A DNA stretch of 64,000 nt from Luscinia megarhynchos (lineage: Eukaryota > Chordata > Aves > Passeriformes > Turdidae): the NCBI GenBank assembly GCA_034336665.1, contig JAPFBE010000032.1:992001-1056000 (forward strand), read 5' to 3'. Each line of letters begins with the position of its first letter. Within the stretch, counting starts at the first letter, position 1. Below are positions 11,596-48,425 of this stretch, in pieces. The notes beneath the pieces are model-generated. The model had not been told where the DNA came from, ran no database searches, and was given only the letters and a program-made list of their open reading frames with translations. A program made the translations under genes and the position numbers.

Positions 11596-11716
11596 TTCCA
11601 CCCCTTATCCCATATCGTGGTCATTGACACACGATTGGGATATACACTCATTAAACACAATATGAACACTTCCTCTGACTTGCTCAAACCTTCAACATTT
11701 ACATATTCCTTCTGTC

Positions 11717-12892
11717 TCATCCCACAGTCAGATCTCCCTGAGGTACACAGCGGGTTGTTCCATCTTTCTGCATTATCCACCAAGTACATTCAGGTTTTTG
11801 AGCAAAGGCAATTTTTTGAATGGGTTTGCCTGTACTCAAGGCAGGATTAATCCATACTGTCTTCCCTAGCAATCCTCTGACATGGGCCGCTGGGACTTTG
11901 TCTCCATCTACTTTATTAAGGCACTCAGATTGGGCAGGACCTGCTCGGTTGGTGGAACCTCGAGTGTTGACTAACCAAGTGGCCTTTGCCAAATGCTGCT
12001 CCCAATTCTTAACGGATCCCCCACCCAATGCCTTTAAGGTGGTCTTTGACAATCCATTGTACCTCTCCACTTTACCCGCAGCTGGTGCATGGTAAGGGAT
12101 GTGGTACACCCACTCAATACCGTGTTCCCTAGCCCAGGTGTTGACAAGGTTATTCTTAAAATGAGTCCCATTGTCTGACTCGATCCTCTCAGGGGTACCA
12201 TGCCTCCAAAGGACCTGTTTTTCCAGGCCCAGGATGGTGTTGCGGGCAGTAGCATGCGATAGAGGGTAAGTCTCCAACCATCCGGTGGTGGCTTCCACCA
12301 TGGTCAGCACATATCGTTTGCCCTGGCGGGTCTGAGGCACTGTGATGTAATCAATCGGCCAAACCTCCCCATACCTGTACTTGGACCACCGTCCTCCATA
12401 CCAGAGGGGCTTCACCCGTTTGGCCTGCTTGATGGCAGCGCAAGTGTCACAATCATGAATAACTTGAGTAATGCTATCCATGGTAAGATCCACCCCTCGG
12501 TCTCGTGCCCACTTATAGGTGGCATCCCTCCCCTGATGGCCTGAGGCATCATGGGCCCATCGAGCCAGGAACAACTCTCCCTTATGTTTCCGATCTAAAT
12601 CTATTTCCAACCCCCCTGTTTTTGCTGCTCGATCTACTTGATGGTTATTTCGCTGTTCTTCATTAGCTCTACTTCTGGGGACATGGGCGTCCACATGGCG
12701 AACCTTCACGGGTAGCTTGTCTAACTGAGTAGCTATGTCTTTCCACTCTTCAGCAGCCCAGATTGGTCTTCCTCTGCGCTGCCAGTTCGTCTCTTTCCAT
12801 CTCTGCAGCCATCCCCACAAAGCATTGGCTACCATCCAGGAATCAGTGTAAAGATAGAGCTTTGGCCACCTCTCTCTTTCGGCAATATTCAA
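11717..12892 (-). CDS. RNase H (C-terminal part)-integrase, open frame of ERVL pol
   Basis: 391 codons uninterrupted. Residues 1-90 are the C-terminal part of RNase H (LYTDSWMVANAL carries a catalytic Asp; VDAHVPRSR the late His region). An integrase zinc-binding HHCC element follows (HDASGH … CDTC, about residues 113-152). The core has Asp in WPIDYIT, Asp in ESDNGTHF and Glu in GKVERYNG with exactly 35 residues between the last two: an intact DD35E triad. The C-terminal domain has a WIN…CTWW pattern. The start shown is simply the first Met; the true protein would be the tail of a gag-pol polyprotein whose upstream part is broken. Homologous C-terminal copies occur at 61870-62100 and 63598-63990. 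Confidence 0.85.
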   Translation of the reverse strand: MNIAERERWPKLYLYTDSWMVANALWGWLQRWKETNWQRRGRPIWAAEEWKDIATQLDKLPVKVRHVDAHVPRSRANEEQRNNHQVDRAAKTGGLEIDLDRKHKGELFLARWAHDASGHQGRDATYKWARDRGVDLTMDSITQVIHDCDTCAAIKQAKRVKPLWYGGRWSKYRYGEVWPIDYITVPQTRQGKRYVLTMVEATTGWLETYPLSHATARNTILGLEKQVLWRHGTPERIESDNGTHFKNNLVNTWAREHGIEWVYHIPYHAPAAGKVERYNGLSKTTLKALGGGSVKNWEQHLAKATWLVNTRGSTNRAGPAQSECLNKVDGDKVPAAHVRGLLGKTVWINPALSTGKPIQKIAFAQKPECTWWIMQKDGTTRCVPQGDLTVG

Positions 12893-14650
12893 AGCCAGTT
12901 GGACAGCTTTGAGTTCAGCGAATTGACTAGACCCTCCTTCTCCTTCAGTAGCTTCTGCAACCCGGGTCGTAGGGCTCCATACAGCTGCTTTCCATTTCTG
13001 ATTTGTCCCTACAATGCGACAGGAACTGTCGATGAACAGGGCATAGCTAATTTCCTCTGCCGGGTAGCTGGTTGTAAGGTGGTGCTTCTTCAGCCCGGGT
13101 CACCAGTTCTTCTTCCTCATCTGTCACACCAAAACTTTCTCCCTCTGGCCAGTTGGTAATTATTTCTAAGATCCCTGGGCGATTTAATTTCCTCGATCCG
13201 GGGCGCTGCCATGCGAATGAGGGCTATCCACTTGCTCCATGTGGCACTGGTGGCATGGTGGGTGGAAGGAACCTTCCCACTGAACATCCACTCCCAGCAC
13301 TGGCAACCGGGTGCCAGAAAGAGTTGTGCTTCTGTGCCAATCACCTCTGAAGCAGCTTGGACTCCCTCATAAGCAGCCAAGGTTTCTTTTCTGTCGGGGT
13401 ATAATTGCCTTCAGACCCTCTGTAACTTCTGCTTTAGAATTTCAGGGGTCGGCCTCGGTCTCACTCAGGCACCTTCTGCCACAGACTCCAAGACAAACCG
13501 TGGTTTCCAGCTGCAGAGTAGAGCACATTCACATCTGGCCCCTCGCCCTGACGGGCCAAGAGCTACTGCATGGGCGCATCTCTTGTTTAATCTGGATGAA
13601 GGCTTGTTGTTGTTCTGGGCCCCAATGAAAATCATTCTTCTTCCGAGTAACCTGGGTAAAGAGGGCTCACAATCTGACTGTACTCGGGATGTGCATTCTC
13701 CAAAAGCCTATAGCACCCAAGAAAGCTTGTGTCTCCTTCTTGTTAGTAGGTGGAGACATAGCTGTGATTTTATTAATAACATCAGTAGGAATCTGACGCC
13801 TTCCATCTTGCCACTTCACTCCTAGGAACTGGATCTCACGAGCAGGTCCCTTAACTTTATTCTTCTTGATGGCAAAACCGGCTTCCAGGAGAATTCGGAT
13901 AATTTCCCTCTCCTTTCTCAAACACTTCTTCTGCTGTGTTTCCCACACAATGATGTCATCGATGTACTGCAAATGTTCTGAGCCTCATCTTTTTCCAGTG
14001 CAGCCTGGATCAGCCCATGGCAGATGGTGGGGCTGTGCTTCCACCCTTTGGGGCAGTCGGTTCCAGGTGTACTGCACGCTCTCCAGGAGAAAGCAAACTG
14101 CGGCCTGCATTCTGCTACCAAAGGAATGGAGAAAAACGCGATTGGCAATGTCAATGGTGGCATACCACCTTGCTGCCTTGGACTCCAGCTCGCATTGGAG
14201 CTCCAGCATGTCCGCACGGCAGCGCCAACGGTGGGGTGACTTCATTCACGCGCCGTAGTCCACTGTCCATCTCCATTCTCCGCCAGACTTGGCGCACAGG
14301 CCAGATGGGACTGTTGAAGGGTGAGTGGGTTTTGCTCACCACCCCTTGGCGCCCAGCTCCCCGGATCATTCTTTATGGATCGATCACAGCATCCCGAAAG
14401 TTGTCCTATATTGACGACGTATGTACTCATCGAAGTGGCAATAGGTACCCTCTGCTCCTCTACCCTCAGGAGTCCCATGGCAATTGGATTCTCACATAGT
14501 CCGGTAGGGTGTTCAATTGCCGGATTCTCTCCGCCATCACAGCCGCTATCCCAAATGCCCACTTGAAGCCTTTTTGGGTCCTTAAAATACCCGCTTTGAA
14601 GGAAATCTATTCCCAAAATGCACGGGCCTCTGGGCCAGTCACAATCGGTA
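12893..14650 (-). pseudogene. RT and N-terminal RNase H of ERVL pol, frameshifted
   Basis: Pieces in different frames can be followed: a palm segment around WYATIDIAN (about 14150), PKGWKHSPTICH near 14030, the YIDDIIVWE active site at about 13960-13972, thumb/connection to about 13670, and the YEGVQAASEVIG segment at 13340-13380. At least three frame changes plus stops exist. The same protein region in better condition lies on the + strand at 62440-63370, which helps to recognise it. Confidence 0.78.
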
Positions 14651-14900
14651 TCTCTTCCACTCTCTTCCTCGGGTTAGACTCATTTCCGCCTTCCACTATG
14701 GTAAAGTCCTGTGATCCACCTGTTACACCAGCAATAGAAACGGGTCTCTTCTCTGACACATCCTGATGGAAGTATAGTACACTGTGCTCCAGTGTCCACT
14801 AAAGCTTTATACTTCTGTGGTTTCTCATGTGCCAGGCCACCTAATCCACACGTGTCCAAAAACACTCGGTTTTCCCTGGCCTCACCCCTGGCTAGAGGCA
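14650..14900 (-). pseudogene. Protease of the ERVL provirus
   Basis: Contains KALVDTGAQCTILPSG, an aspartic protease active site (DTGA). It lies between gag and RT. The frame stays open for only 61 codons (14680-14865) and a shift then leads into the GIDFLQSGYFKDP linker seen at 14560-14616. Confidence 0.7.
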
Positions 14901-15814
14901 GGGCTTCTAAGCCTGTTTGTTCTTTTTGACGGGGGCATAGGTCTTAGAAGTTCCTTCAAGTGAATCGGACATGTCGCCATCATCCTCCCTCATATGTGGC
15001 ACTGTGGTTCCGGGCGACTGGAGCTGCTCTCTTTCTGATGGAACCTTCTTGTTGAGCCTTGTCTTCCTTTCAAATCACGTGACTCGTCGTACAGGAACAG
15101 CTGTGGGCTTTCCATCCCACCTCTTCATGTTTTCCCCGCAGTCACGCAAGAAAAACCACAACTCTGCATCGTGGGTGTATCTTCTCTCCTCAGCAGAGGA
15201 GCGTCTGCGTTGACTGCCAGGACGTCTGATTTGCACAGCTGAGATTTGGAGGAGATCCTCCTTGATTTCCCCTCTCTCAGCTTCTTATGGTTTTCCTCCA
15301 ACTTATCCTCCAAGTTCTGTAAATGTGTTTCCACGGCTGCAATCCTGGCATGCTTGGGCCATGCACAGCATCCTGCACGCCCTCAAGCTTCTTTGCCATA
15401 TCAAGCACTGTCTCGTGAGTGTGTCTTCTGGTTTCATGATTGCAAGAGCTGAGGCATATTCAGATGGTCCAAGCTTCACAAGCTTCCTCCACATAATCGG
15501 TGTGCACGGTACCAGATCTGGATTTCTAGTTGTTACGCCATCTGAGAAAATAATTTCTGCCACCGCCATCTCTCTCAAACGTTGGATTCCCTGCTCGATG
15601 GTTTTCCATCTGGTCTGCTGCATGTACAGGTCATCAGCGCAGAGATATCTTTGTGCCACACTGTCCAATACACGTGACCAGAGGTTCTGAGGATTAGCTC
15701 CCTCATCATACCTTTTGATCGATGACTGGATCTAGAGACAGGGATCCCAAATGTCTCGCCTGCCATCCAGGGTGGTTGCCTCACCTGTCGCGATCCCAAA
15801 GTCGGACCAGCCAA
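14900..15814 (-). pseudogene. Gag (capsid/nucleocapsid part) of the ERVL provirus
   Basis: Overlapping minus-strand frames at 15575-15814, 15303-15668 and 15125-15334 give consecutive pieces of one protein, with shifts between them. The middle piece has an Arg/Trp/Ile-rich helical segment (TRWKTIEQGIQRLREMAV) that also appears in degraded form on the + strand at 54780-54850, so this is a shared ERVL gag family. I do not see a clear zinc knuckle. Confidence 0.65.
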
Positions 15815-16220
15815 CTAATTATGGATTCATCAGGTCGCCTTTGTATAATCTTTTTCTTAGACCACCTAAGATCTTTCAGGAAAAGGACTCATTATTAGTT
15901 TCTGATCTCACATCAGTCACTTTAACTCCGGATTTTATATCAGGGGAGTTGAAGGTCCTTCTCCTGCATCCTCATCATCATCATCCTCCACCCCCGGCCG
16001 CATCTGTTTTCTTTGTGCACTTTCTACTCCTGGTACTGGTAGCCACAGCCATAGGTTGAAGCTTGCTGTCTAATTTTGCCCCTGTCCTGGAGCCTCTGAG
16101 GTGTTAACTGCAGTCTGAGTAACTGGAATAGTAGCTACGCTTGTCTCCCCTGTTCCCTCTCCTTTGTTTGTTGTCCCACACTATCTAACAGGGTTCGATA
16201 AGCTCACGCCAGAGCCCAGC

Positions 16221-16760
16221 TCACTGCAGTGATTCTCTTTTCTTAGAATTGTCCTGACACTTTTCTTTTAAGTACTTTGCAGTCTTGACTGGGTCTTGAA
16301 TTTGTTCAGATGAAAAATCCCAGATTATAGGTTCAGAAAACTCTTTTAGAATTTGGCCCAGTTCCTCCCATTTGCCACACCACTCAGAATTCTTCACACT
16401 CTGCTTTGCTACCAAATCAGGGGTTGTAACACCTGCATCCCTAGAAATCTCAGCTTTCATTCTGTATAAACTGCAGACAGTATAGAAAAAACTTACTAAA
16501 TTAAATACCAGAAAGATGGTTTCCTTTACACTCAGGGAGAGCTGAACATTTTCTAACAGAGATGTAAATAATTCAGGGGAGAAGAAGGAAAATAAAGGCA
16601 AAAAATCCTCTTTGCTTGCTTCTCCTCTAATGAATTGAGTGCACAACACAAACCACGACTTGTACATCCCTGAAGTGGATTCTAACACCTTCATAAACTT
16701 CTGGCAGATCATTACAACCAAGCCTAGCCCAATGAGTATTTTGGTTAATACCCCTTTCAT
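16221..16760 (-). CDS. Hydrophobic frame between the primer-binding site and gag, function unknown
   Basis: 179 codons, open. It starts MKGVLTKILIGLGLVVMICQ, a hydrophobic N-terminus, and has a second hydrophobic segment around residues 81-98 (IFLVFNLVSFFYTVCSLY), followed by a Lys/Glu-rich C-terminal half. A further hydrophobic minus-strand frame at 16627-16935 overlaps its start in another phase, suggesting that a longer reading frame was broken by a shift. It occupies the place of gag matrix or a leader protein. I do not recognise the family; possible membrane segments are unusual for ERVL gag. Confidence 0.45.
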   Translation of the reverse strand: MKGVLTKILIGLGLVVMICQKFMKVLESTSGMYKSWFVLCTQFIRGEASKEDFLPLFSFFSPELFTSLLENVQLSLSVKETIFLVFNLVSFFYTVCSLYRMKAEISRDAGVTTPDLVAKQSVKNSEWCGKWEELGQILKEFSEPIIWDFSSEQIQDPVKTAKYLKEKCQDNSKKRESLQ

Positions 16761-16976
16761 GAAAAAAACTACGTGCTAGAGACAACACTGGGGCTATCTC
16801 TGAGTAAGAGAACAGGCCCAAAGACCACAGGGGTATTAAGATTTCAAAAAACTCTAAAGAGCAAACATACAGGCAGGCTTCCAATCTAAAAGACATCACG
16901 GCTTCAAAAAACATACTGATATCAATACAGGCCAATTAAAAACAAGATGTTATTAAAGTTTTTTCCACTTTCTCCT

Positions 16977-16994
16977 TCCCCGTACGGGCCACCA
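16977..16994 (-). promoter_or_regulatory. tRNA-Ile primer-binding site
   Basis: Minus strand reads TGGTGGCCCGTACGGGGA, an 18-base complement of the 3' end of vertebrate tRNA-Ile (AAT) as I remember it, 9 bases from the LTR edge. It would prime minus-strand DNA synthesis. Confidence 0.85.
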
Positions 16995-17003
16995 AATAAG
17001 AAA

Positions 17004-17683
17004 TGTCCAAGTTTGGACAAACTTAGGGAAAAAACCCCCAGAAGAGCTTCCCAGGAAATAAACCCCCAATTCTTTAACCCACTGGACTTAAGAAAAAAAA
17101 ATTTCACTCAGGGGGAAAAGTGGAAAAAACCTATTTATTAACACATACAAGAGAAACACTTCCCAGCACAGACCCAGATGACAAAAAAAGTTTTCACCGA
17201 GAGAGAGAGAAACTTGGACACTTCGATCTTCACTAGAAGGGCGAAACGCTTCTCTGGCCAGTGTCCAGAGGCAGGCCGCAGGGTTCCTCCGGAGCTGGTG
17301 CTGAATCCTCGGGGGTGAGGGGGAGAAGGGAGAGGGGGAGAGAGAGAAAGAAAAAAAACAGCCGGAATAGCCAGCAAGCCTTAAACAGCAGCGAGCTAAA
17401 CCAAATAATTCAAGCAATATAAAGTCAAAAAAAATCAAGCAAAAAGCAGCTAACTAACAAACCAGGCCACGAGCCACCACCACAGCAGCGATAGCCACCC
17501 ACAGCAGCCAGAGCCAAGCGCGCAGCTGCGCGAGCCCCCCCCCCCCTTCCCCCCAAGCCAAGCCCGCGGCAAACCAAGGCCATTCCGCAGAGCAGAGCCC
17601 AGGCGGCCCCTCCCCCGGGAGCAGACAGCTTCATGGCCAAGGGGGGCAGGGTGAGGAGTCAGTCAAATCATCAACCCAGGACA
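17004..17683 (-). repeat. 5' LTR of the ERVL provirus
   Basis: 680 bp copy of 10920-11595. Differences are concentrated in the C-run and the adjacent AGCCAGAGC… stretch near 17500-17550. Followed by target duplication AGTAT. Confidence 0.92.
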
Positions 17684-17688
17684 AGTAT

Positions 17689-18283
17689 AAAGTTTGAACT
17701 TTCAAAAGGAAGAAGCTGAAGAGATGATGCAACATAAAATAAAGATGTATTCAAAGTTATTCTGTACTTCAAAATAGAAGACCTAAATTTCTGCTCTTGG
17801 ATATGTTTATGTTGTGAAAAATGGTTCTGGCATTCTTCAGAATTTAATTATTAGAAAGTATAAAAATAAACACAAAAGCCAGGGAGGGGGGATGTTATGT
17901 GTTGGTGGTGGTGTGTGGTTTTGTGTGACTTGTGGGATGGTCTGCTGTGGACTTTGCTTTGTTGTTTTCACAAACTATACTATTTAACCTTGAGAATGTT
18001 TTGAACCAAGTTTCAAACAGTGGAAAACAGTGCTTAAAAAGAATTTATATCCTAACAAATTATCATGTTGTGTGTTTGACTGGTTTTTATTTAACTTTCA
18101 CTTTGGATGATTATTGCCTTTTTAAAGATATAAATATGCTTAAAATTGAGTCTCATTGTGCATCAGCTCCATAAAAGTTTCTTGGTTGAATTCCTTTCGT
18201 TGTTGGGGGCTATAGCAAAAAATCTGTATCTTTAAACCAATGTGAAATTATTGTCGTTTTCAGGAAATTTTCTTTATTCACAG
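17689..18283 (+). other. KCMF1 intron 1, 3' end
   Basis: Unique, AT-rich sequence ending in a pyrimidine-containing acceptor (TTTATTCACAG) at 18283. No other feature seen. Confidence 0.7.
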
Positions 18284-43440
<25,157 letters not shown>

Positions 43441-43810
43441 TGGCATCCCACTTTTCAGACAATGTCCTCTGTGCTGTATTTGCCAATGAAAGTGGACAAC
43501 AACTATCTTGGGTTTGTTTTGGTGATTGTAATTTCAGGTCTGTCACTCTTGTTGCATTGTGTACATTCAAAGGAAAAGAGAAAAGATATATATGATAATC
43601 ATTTCCACTTAACCAGTTTTTACTTTTAGCAGATAAATATAGGTTGCAGTGCAGAGAAAAAAAAGCTCTGTGTCCTGTAGCTTGACGTGCAAAAAAAGCT
43701 CTCCTAATACTCCACATTCAAACTGAAAAGGAAAAAATGAAAAAATCTCTAATGAAGCTGCTGTGTGTATTTATGAATATTAATGAATAAAACTTGCTTG
43801 GATGGTTTAC
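43441..43810 (+). other. KCMF1: KCMF1 3' UTR with polyadenylation signal
   Basis: AATAAA at 43786-43791 is the first good signal after the stop, predicting a cleavage site near 43805-43815. Longer 3' ends are possible. Confidence 0.6.
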
Positions 43811-44919
43811 CTTAACTACTGCATGATTTTTATTTCAGTGTGCATGAGTTTTAGTGACCTTGTAATTTAAAAAAATCTTAAGTAAAAGGAGTAAAACTAT
43901 AAAACACTGTAGTGGTTTCCCATTCCCAAAACACCAAAGCTTTCCCATTATTCAAAGGTAACATGACCAAAAATTTAAAAAAAAGATTAATGCTCACCAG
44001 CAGTTTGCATCCATGAAGTAGCCTTTGAGTAACACATGTCCAATGACCTTTTTATGTGCTCTCCCTGCATATTAATGAAAACTCTGAAATGGGCTATATT
44101 TTTGCTTACATAGTGTGACGTTTTGCTTTATTGTGACCACTGTGTTGCCCTGTTAGATATCATATCCAAGTGGAATTGAACTTTGTAGTCATCTGTAGGA
44201 GACAAAAAACAAGGGCCACTACTGGAATCTACTACAAAGGGCTTCTGTGTGCCCTAACACCAAATTTTGTTCAACTTTCTTTAAAGTTTTCCTTTTTGTG
44301 TTAAATATACCTTATTTAGGTATAAATTATTCATATATTCACTGGTGGGGGCTGTGTGTTAACCTGGATTATGTTGTTTTAGTTTTAAGACTTCATAGTC
44401 CTTATAATTTCAAGTTATTTATGTATTTTCTTCATAATTTACAGAGACTACTTAGTATTAGGAGAGACTGAGGATTTGACTTCCCAGATATCTCCCTATG
44501 TTACAATTTGGATTCTTAATGCTAACTTCCTATCAACCTTGGTGAAAGAAACATGACACTTGGTCTGGATGAGATTTGGGTCTTGAATAGAAACATGGCA
44601 GGTTGCAAACTAAGCATGAGTTGTGCTCAGCAGCCTGGCCTTAGCACACAAAGGTAATATTTTAATAGTGATTCTACACAGAAAGTACCAGCATGATTGC
44701 TCATTTGACATGCAATGAGACTGGAAGAACAGTGAGCTTTGACTACCTCAACTTGTCTATCTCTCTCTGTCTTTCAAAGAAATGAGAGCTTTTTTAAATC
44801 TATCTTGGGCATATTATTTAAGGGTATGAACTGTTACAGATTGCTTACGGACACAGTAGCTTGCCTCAAAAGACAAGTGTCTACATGTGCATGCATTTCT
44901 GTCTTGGGGCCCCTGTCTG
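43811..44919. other. Downstream flank of KCMF1
   Basis: Noncoding AT-rich sequence with no recognised gene. It could include a longer KCMF1 3' UTR. Confidence 0.45.
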
Positions 44920-45400
44920 TTCACAGAATTGTGGAATGGTTGAGGTTGGAAGGGACATCTGAAGGTCCTCTGGTCCAACCTCCCTGATCAAGCAGTGCCT
45001 CCTAGAGCTGGTTACGCAGGATCATGTCCAGGAGGCTTTAAAACATCTCCAAGGAGGCAGACTCCACAACCCCACTGGGCAGCCTGTTCCAGAGTTCAGT
45101 TACCTTCACAGTGAAAAAGTGTTTCCTGATTCTCAGACAGAACCTCCTGTTACAACTTGTGCCCATTCTCTTGTCCAGTTACTGAGCACCACTGGAAAGA
45201 ACATGGGTACATCTTGTTTTCATCCTCCCTTTAGGTATTTATATACACGAGTGAGATGCTCCCTGAAACTTTCTCTAGAATAAATAGTCCCAGCTCTCTC
45301 AGTCTTTCCTCATAGAAGAGGAGCTCTAGTCCCTTGATCATCTTCATGGCCCTTGATTGAACTGTCTCCAGCATGTCCATGTGTCTCTTGCAATGAAGCA
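44920..45400 (-). mobile_element. CR1 LINE 3' fragment, minus strand
   Basis: Begins ACAGAATTGTGGAATGGTTG and GGTTGGAAGGGACATC on the + strand, the reverse complement of a CR1 3' end, and continues through the CCAGGAGGCTTTAAAACATC block to about 45400. Confidence 0.9.
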
Positions 45401-45419
45401 CCTATGTGTAAGCACAGGA

Positions 45420-47640
45420 AGGCAGCTGGGACAACCACAAACATATGATTAAAACATAAAGAGTAAAATTTTTCTTGTTACCTTGCTGACCCAGGGGATT
45501 CCAGGAGCAACACTCAGGCAGAAGCACACAAGTGGAGAGACAGGCAATGTTAAACTCAGTCCATGACGGGGGATCATTGGCTGCTGTTCACACTGGTTTA
45601 TCAAAGGTTATTCCCAGCTGCAAGGTCACTTGAGGGATTTACAGTCCTTGCCAGTCTTCCACTTTTTAACCTATTCCTCCCAACATTACACTCCCTCACT
45701 CAAGAGACCACTGCTGCTGGGGCTGGAAATGTGGGATAAGCAATTTACAGAGGCACTTAAAAAAGCATATGGAAAAAGGAATAAGCATCTAATGATCTAA
45801 GTGTCTCGCCCTTCTTGGCAGGGACTTAAACCACTCAGCTAGCCAGGCACCATCAGTAGGTTGTGTGATTTGATGTATTAAGTCCTGAAGATGCTGAATA
45901 TCATCTTCCATGCCAGCTGATTCAGCAGTCAGGTCGAAGCAGCCTTCAAACTCAACAGCGTTTATGATGTTGAAGAGGGCAGTAGCTTATCAGCAATCAA
46001 TGTTCCTTGGTGTCCGGCAGTTACTCACAAAGTTAAGGCAACAATTGCCTTGGATGTCCAAGTTAAACCTTGCACAAGGGCATATCAGGTGCTCTATAGT
46101 CACTACTCAGAAAGAATGATAAGTTAGTTGCAGTAAAAAACAACTACACACAGCCACACACAGGTATTTACAAAATGATCTTGCAGAAAGGTATCCAAGG
46201 TATGTGCTCATAGTACAACCCCATAAGCCAACCTGTGATAAGGAAGGAAAATAAGAATGTCATCTCCTTACAGCAATACATGTGCTGTTGCTCCAGCTCC
46301 TTCTGCTAAAATTATTCCAGGCCTGATAGCTTGAGATGGGGTGATAGCCCACACAGATTGAAGAGTTTTGGCTAATGTTTTTTTCAGATCAAACTTCAAT
46401 TTGATGTTGGGTTTGTGTCAAAGATACCTGAAATTCAAGAACTCAACAATATGATATTGACGTAGTATATAGAATAAAGGGAAAAGACAGAGTACAGAAC
46501 CACACTGCATTGTCAGGGGTTATTATATGAATGTTCACATCTAGATTGATAGGTTGCAGTCCCATCACAGAATCCATTGGTATAAACAGTTTTATTTCCC
46601 CTGTGGCTTATATTTTGGGAGAGACACCATCTGAAAGAACTTCAGTCCTCACTGTGTTTTGTACCGGCAGTGTACAGTCATGCTATTTTGGTCTGTGATT
46701 CTTCCACTTCCTTGCAGTGCCCAAACTACAGCTTAAATTCATTTTTCCATCAGGGTATAATGTATAGCACAGTCTTGTAATCCCTTGGACCAAAATACTA
46801 AAGATTTTTTTTCAACTTTTTATCCCAGTCATCTACCACAATCCCCACAAGGCTATATCATCCAGAATTGTTACTTCTAATTCAAAATAATATCCTTGCC
46901 TAGGAGTGTGTAATTGAGCATGCTCAATCAAAGCGTTTTGGCAGGCATTGGAGGCCTCTTGTTGCTTGGTCCATTGCCAAACAACTTTCTTCCATTTCTG
47001 ATGGTTTCACATTTGCCACGCTGTGATGTGGCAGGTGGGGTGGAGGGGGAAGAATTTTTTTGCACAGGCATTAAGTTTTGCCAACAATGAAACACTTCTG
47101 ATGCTGTGATCCCATTTATTTTGGATGGTGGGACACCAGCTTGCACAAGATCATTCCACATTTTTTTACTTGTCACCTGTGAGGAAACTCTTTGGTTTTG
47201 TCAATTTATTTTCATTCACCACCCGCACAGCTGGTTCCAAAATTAGAGCCCAAATTTCCCTCAAGGTATTTGCTAGGGTACTTATATTGCCAGTGACACT
47301 CATGACTGCTGCTAGAATCAAGGGTTTCAGTGAAACAGATGTCCCACTCAAAAGCTGCATTTTTATACTTTTTGTTAATGCTGCCGAATCCAGACTAGAT
47401 CCTGTAATTAAAACATGGTCCATCCCCATTTACCGCAAGAAACTAATACCTCCTTCCATTGTACACCAATTTCCAAGGAACAGCACTAAATCAGCAGCAG
47501 CTGCATATGCTGTTAAACCAGCTGCACCCAATCTTTTATATAGCGTAGGTGCAGCAGCATCCTGGCGATCAGGACCCCTGATATTTTGTAATTGAGCATA
47601 TCCCCATTGTATTTGATCCTCACTGGCTGTAGGGTGGTTG
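45420..47640 (-). mobile_element. Retroviral remnant: LTR-like end and unidentified degraded internal region
   Basis: Minus strand: a purine-rich tract (TCTTGAGTGAGGGAGTGTAA, about 45685-45704) followed by TGTTGGGAGG looks like polypurine tract plus 3' LTR (about 45420-45690). Internal frames on the minus strand (47430-47654, 47166-47429, 46928-47176) follow one another with shifts and resemble one long degraded protein with Ala/Leu-rich helices; it would be env by position. I do not recognise motifs that prove it. The element ends at 47640 against an ERVL gag on the other strand. Confidence 0.45.
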
Positions 47641-47654
47641 GGGGTGTGTAGCAT

Positions 47655-48228
47655 TCAGAGATAAGGGGAGATTGACTTGGATAACCACCCTGATACCTAC
47701 CCCAGGAAATAGGGATGCTGCCACAGAGCCTGACACTGCCCCAGAGACTAGGGATGCTGTTGCACAGCCTGACTCTGCCCCACAGTTCACCTCAAAAATG
47801 AACCACCTAGATTGGGTGGGGGTTTTGGTGAAGGAAATGCATGAGATGGGCCAAATGCTGAAGGAGTACCTTTCCCCAGCTGGTGAGGAGCCCTCCCTCT
47901 GCCTTAAAGAAGAAGAGTCTGATAATGCAGCAGTGGAACCCACAGACGTTACAATCGTCCAGGTTCCAGCTGAACCGCAAGGGCAGTCACAGCCAGCAGC
48001 AGTCACCTCTGTGAAAAGAAGTCTAAGATGAAATCAAAGCACCTAGTTAATTAGGATAAGAAAGGAGGGCCCTCACAACCTGCAGGGGAGCCAGAGATTG
48101 AGACCATCATTGAGTCCCTGTTGTATGAAAGTCTCCGTAATCTGCAAAAAGACATTGTACTACAGGGGCAAGAGGTTTATACAGTCTGCTTACTTTGAGC
48201 CTGGGATCTTATGGGTGCAGGCATACAA
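47655..48228 (+). pseudogene. ERVL-type gag, 5' part, + strand
   Basis: Open for 119 codons (47672-48031), with Ala/Asp/Pro-rich repeats, MNHLDWVGVLVKEMHEM and an acidic stretch; then after stops LYESLRNLQKDIVLQGQEVY. It is interrupted after 'GCAGGCATACAA' by the class II provirus and resumes at 54617. Assignment is by context with the downstream CA-like region and the + strand ERVL pol at 62103. Confidence 0.55.
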
Positions 48229-48372
48229 GTTTCTACCAATAGGATAGGGACACGGGATTAGGGTAACAGGAGAGATAAGGGGGGAAAGAGGCCCTTATGG
48301 CTTTCTGCCAATGGGATAGGGACCCGGGAAGGGTTAAAGCATTCCTTCTACCCCTGGTATTGGGTTACAACA
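48229..48372 (-). repeat. 3' LTR, U3 part only
   Basis: Shares CCAATAGGATAGGGACACGG through GGGTTACAACA with the right LTR. R and U5 are absent. The adjacent minus-strand A7GGGGGAGA (48373-48388) is the polypurine tract. Confidence 0.85.
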
Positions 48373-48425
48373 TCTCCCCCTTTTTTTGTTTTTAAGTGAG
48401 GGAAAGATATTAGATTTGATTTGGA

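Larger units (their letters stand above)
10920..17683 (-). mobile_element. Complete ERVL-type endogenous provirus
   Basis: Two LTRs of 676 and 680 bp (10920-11595, 17004-17683) with TG…CA ends are flanked by an exact 5-bp target duplication, AGTAT (10915-10919 and 17684-17688). Minus-strand order is LTR, tRNA-Ile primer-binding site, a hydrophobic frame, gag, protease, RT, RNase H, integrase, polypurine tract, LTR. Integrase ends about 120 bp from the 3' LTR, so there is no room for env, as in ERVL elements. The LTRs differ at only a few per cent of sites by eye, suggesting a fairly young insertion. Gag, protease and RT are broken; RNase H-integrase is open. Confidence 0.92.
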
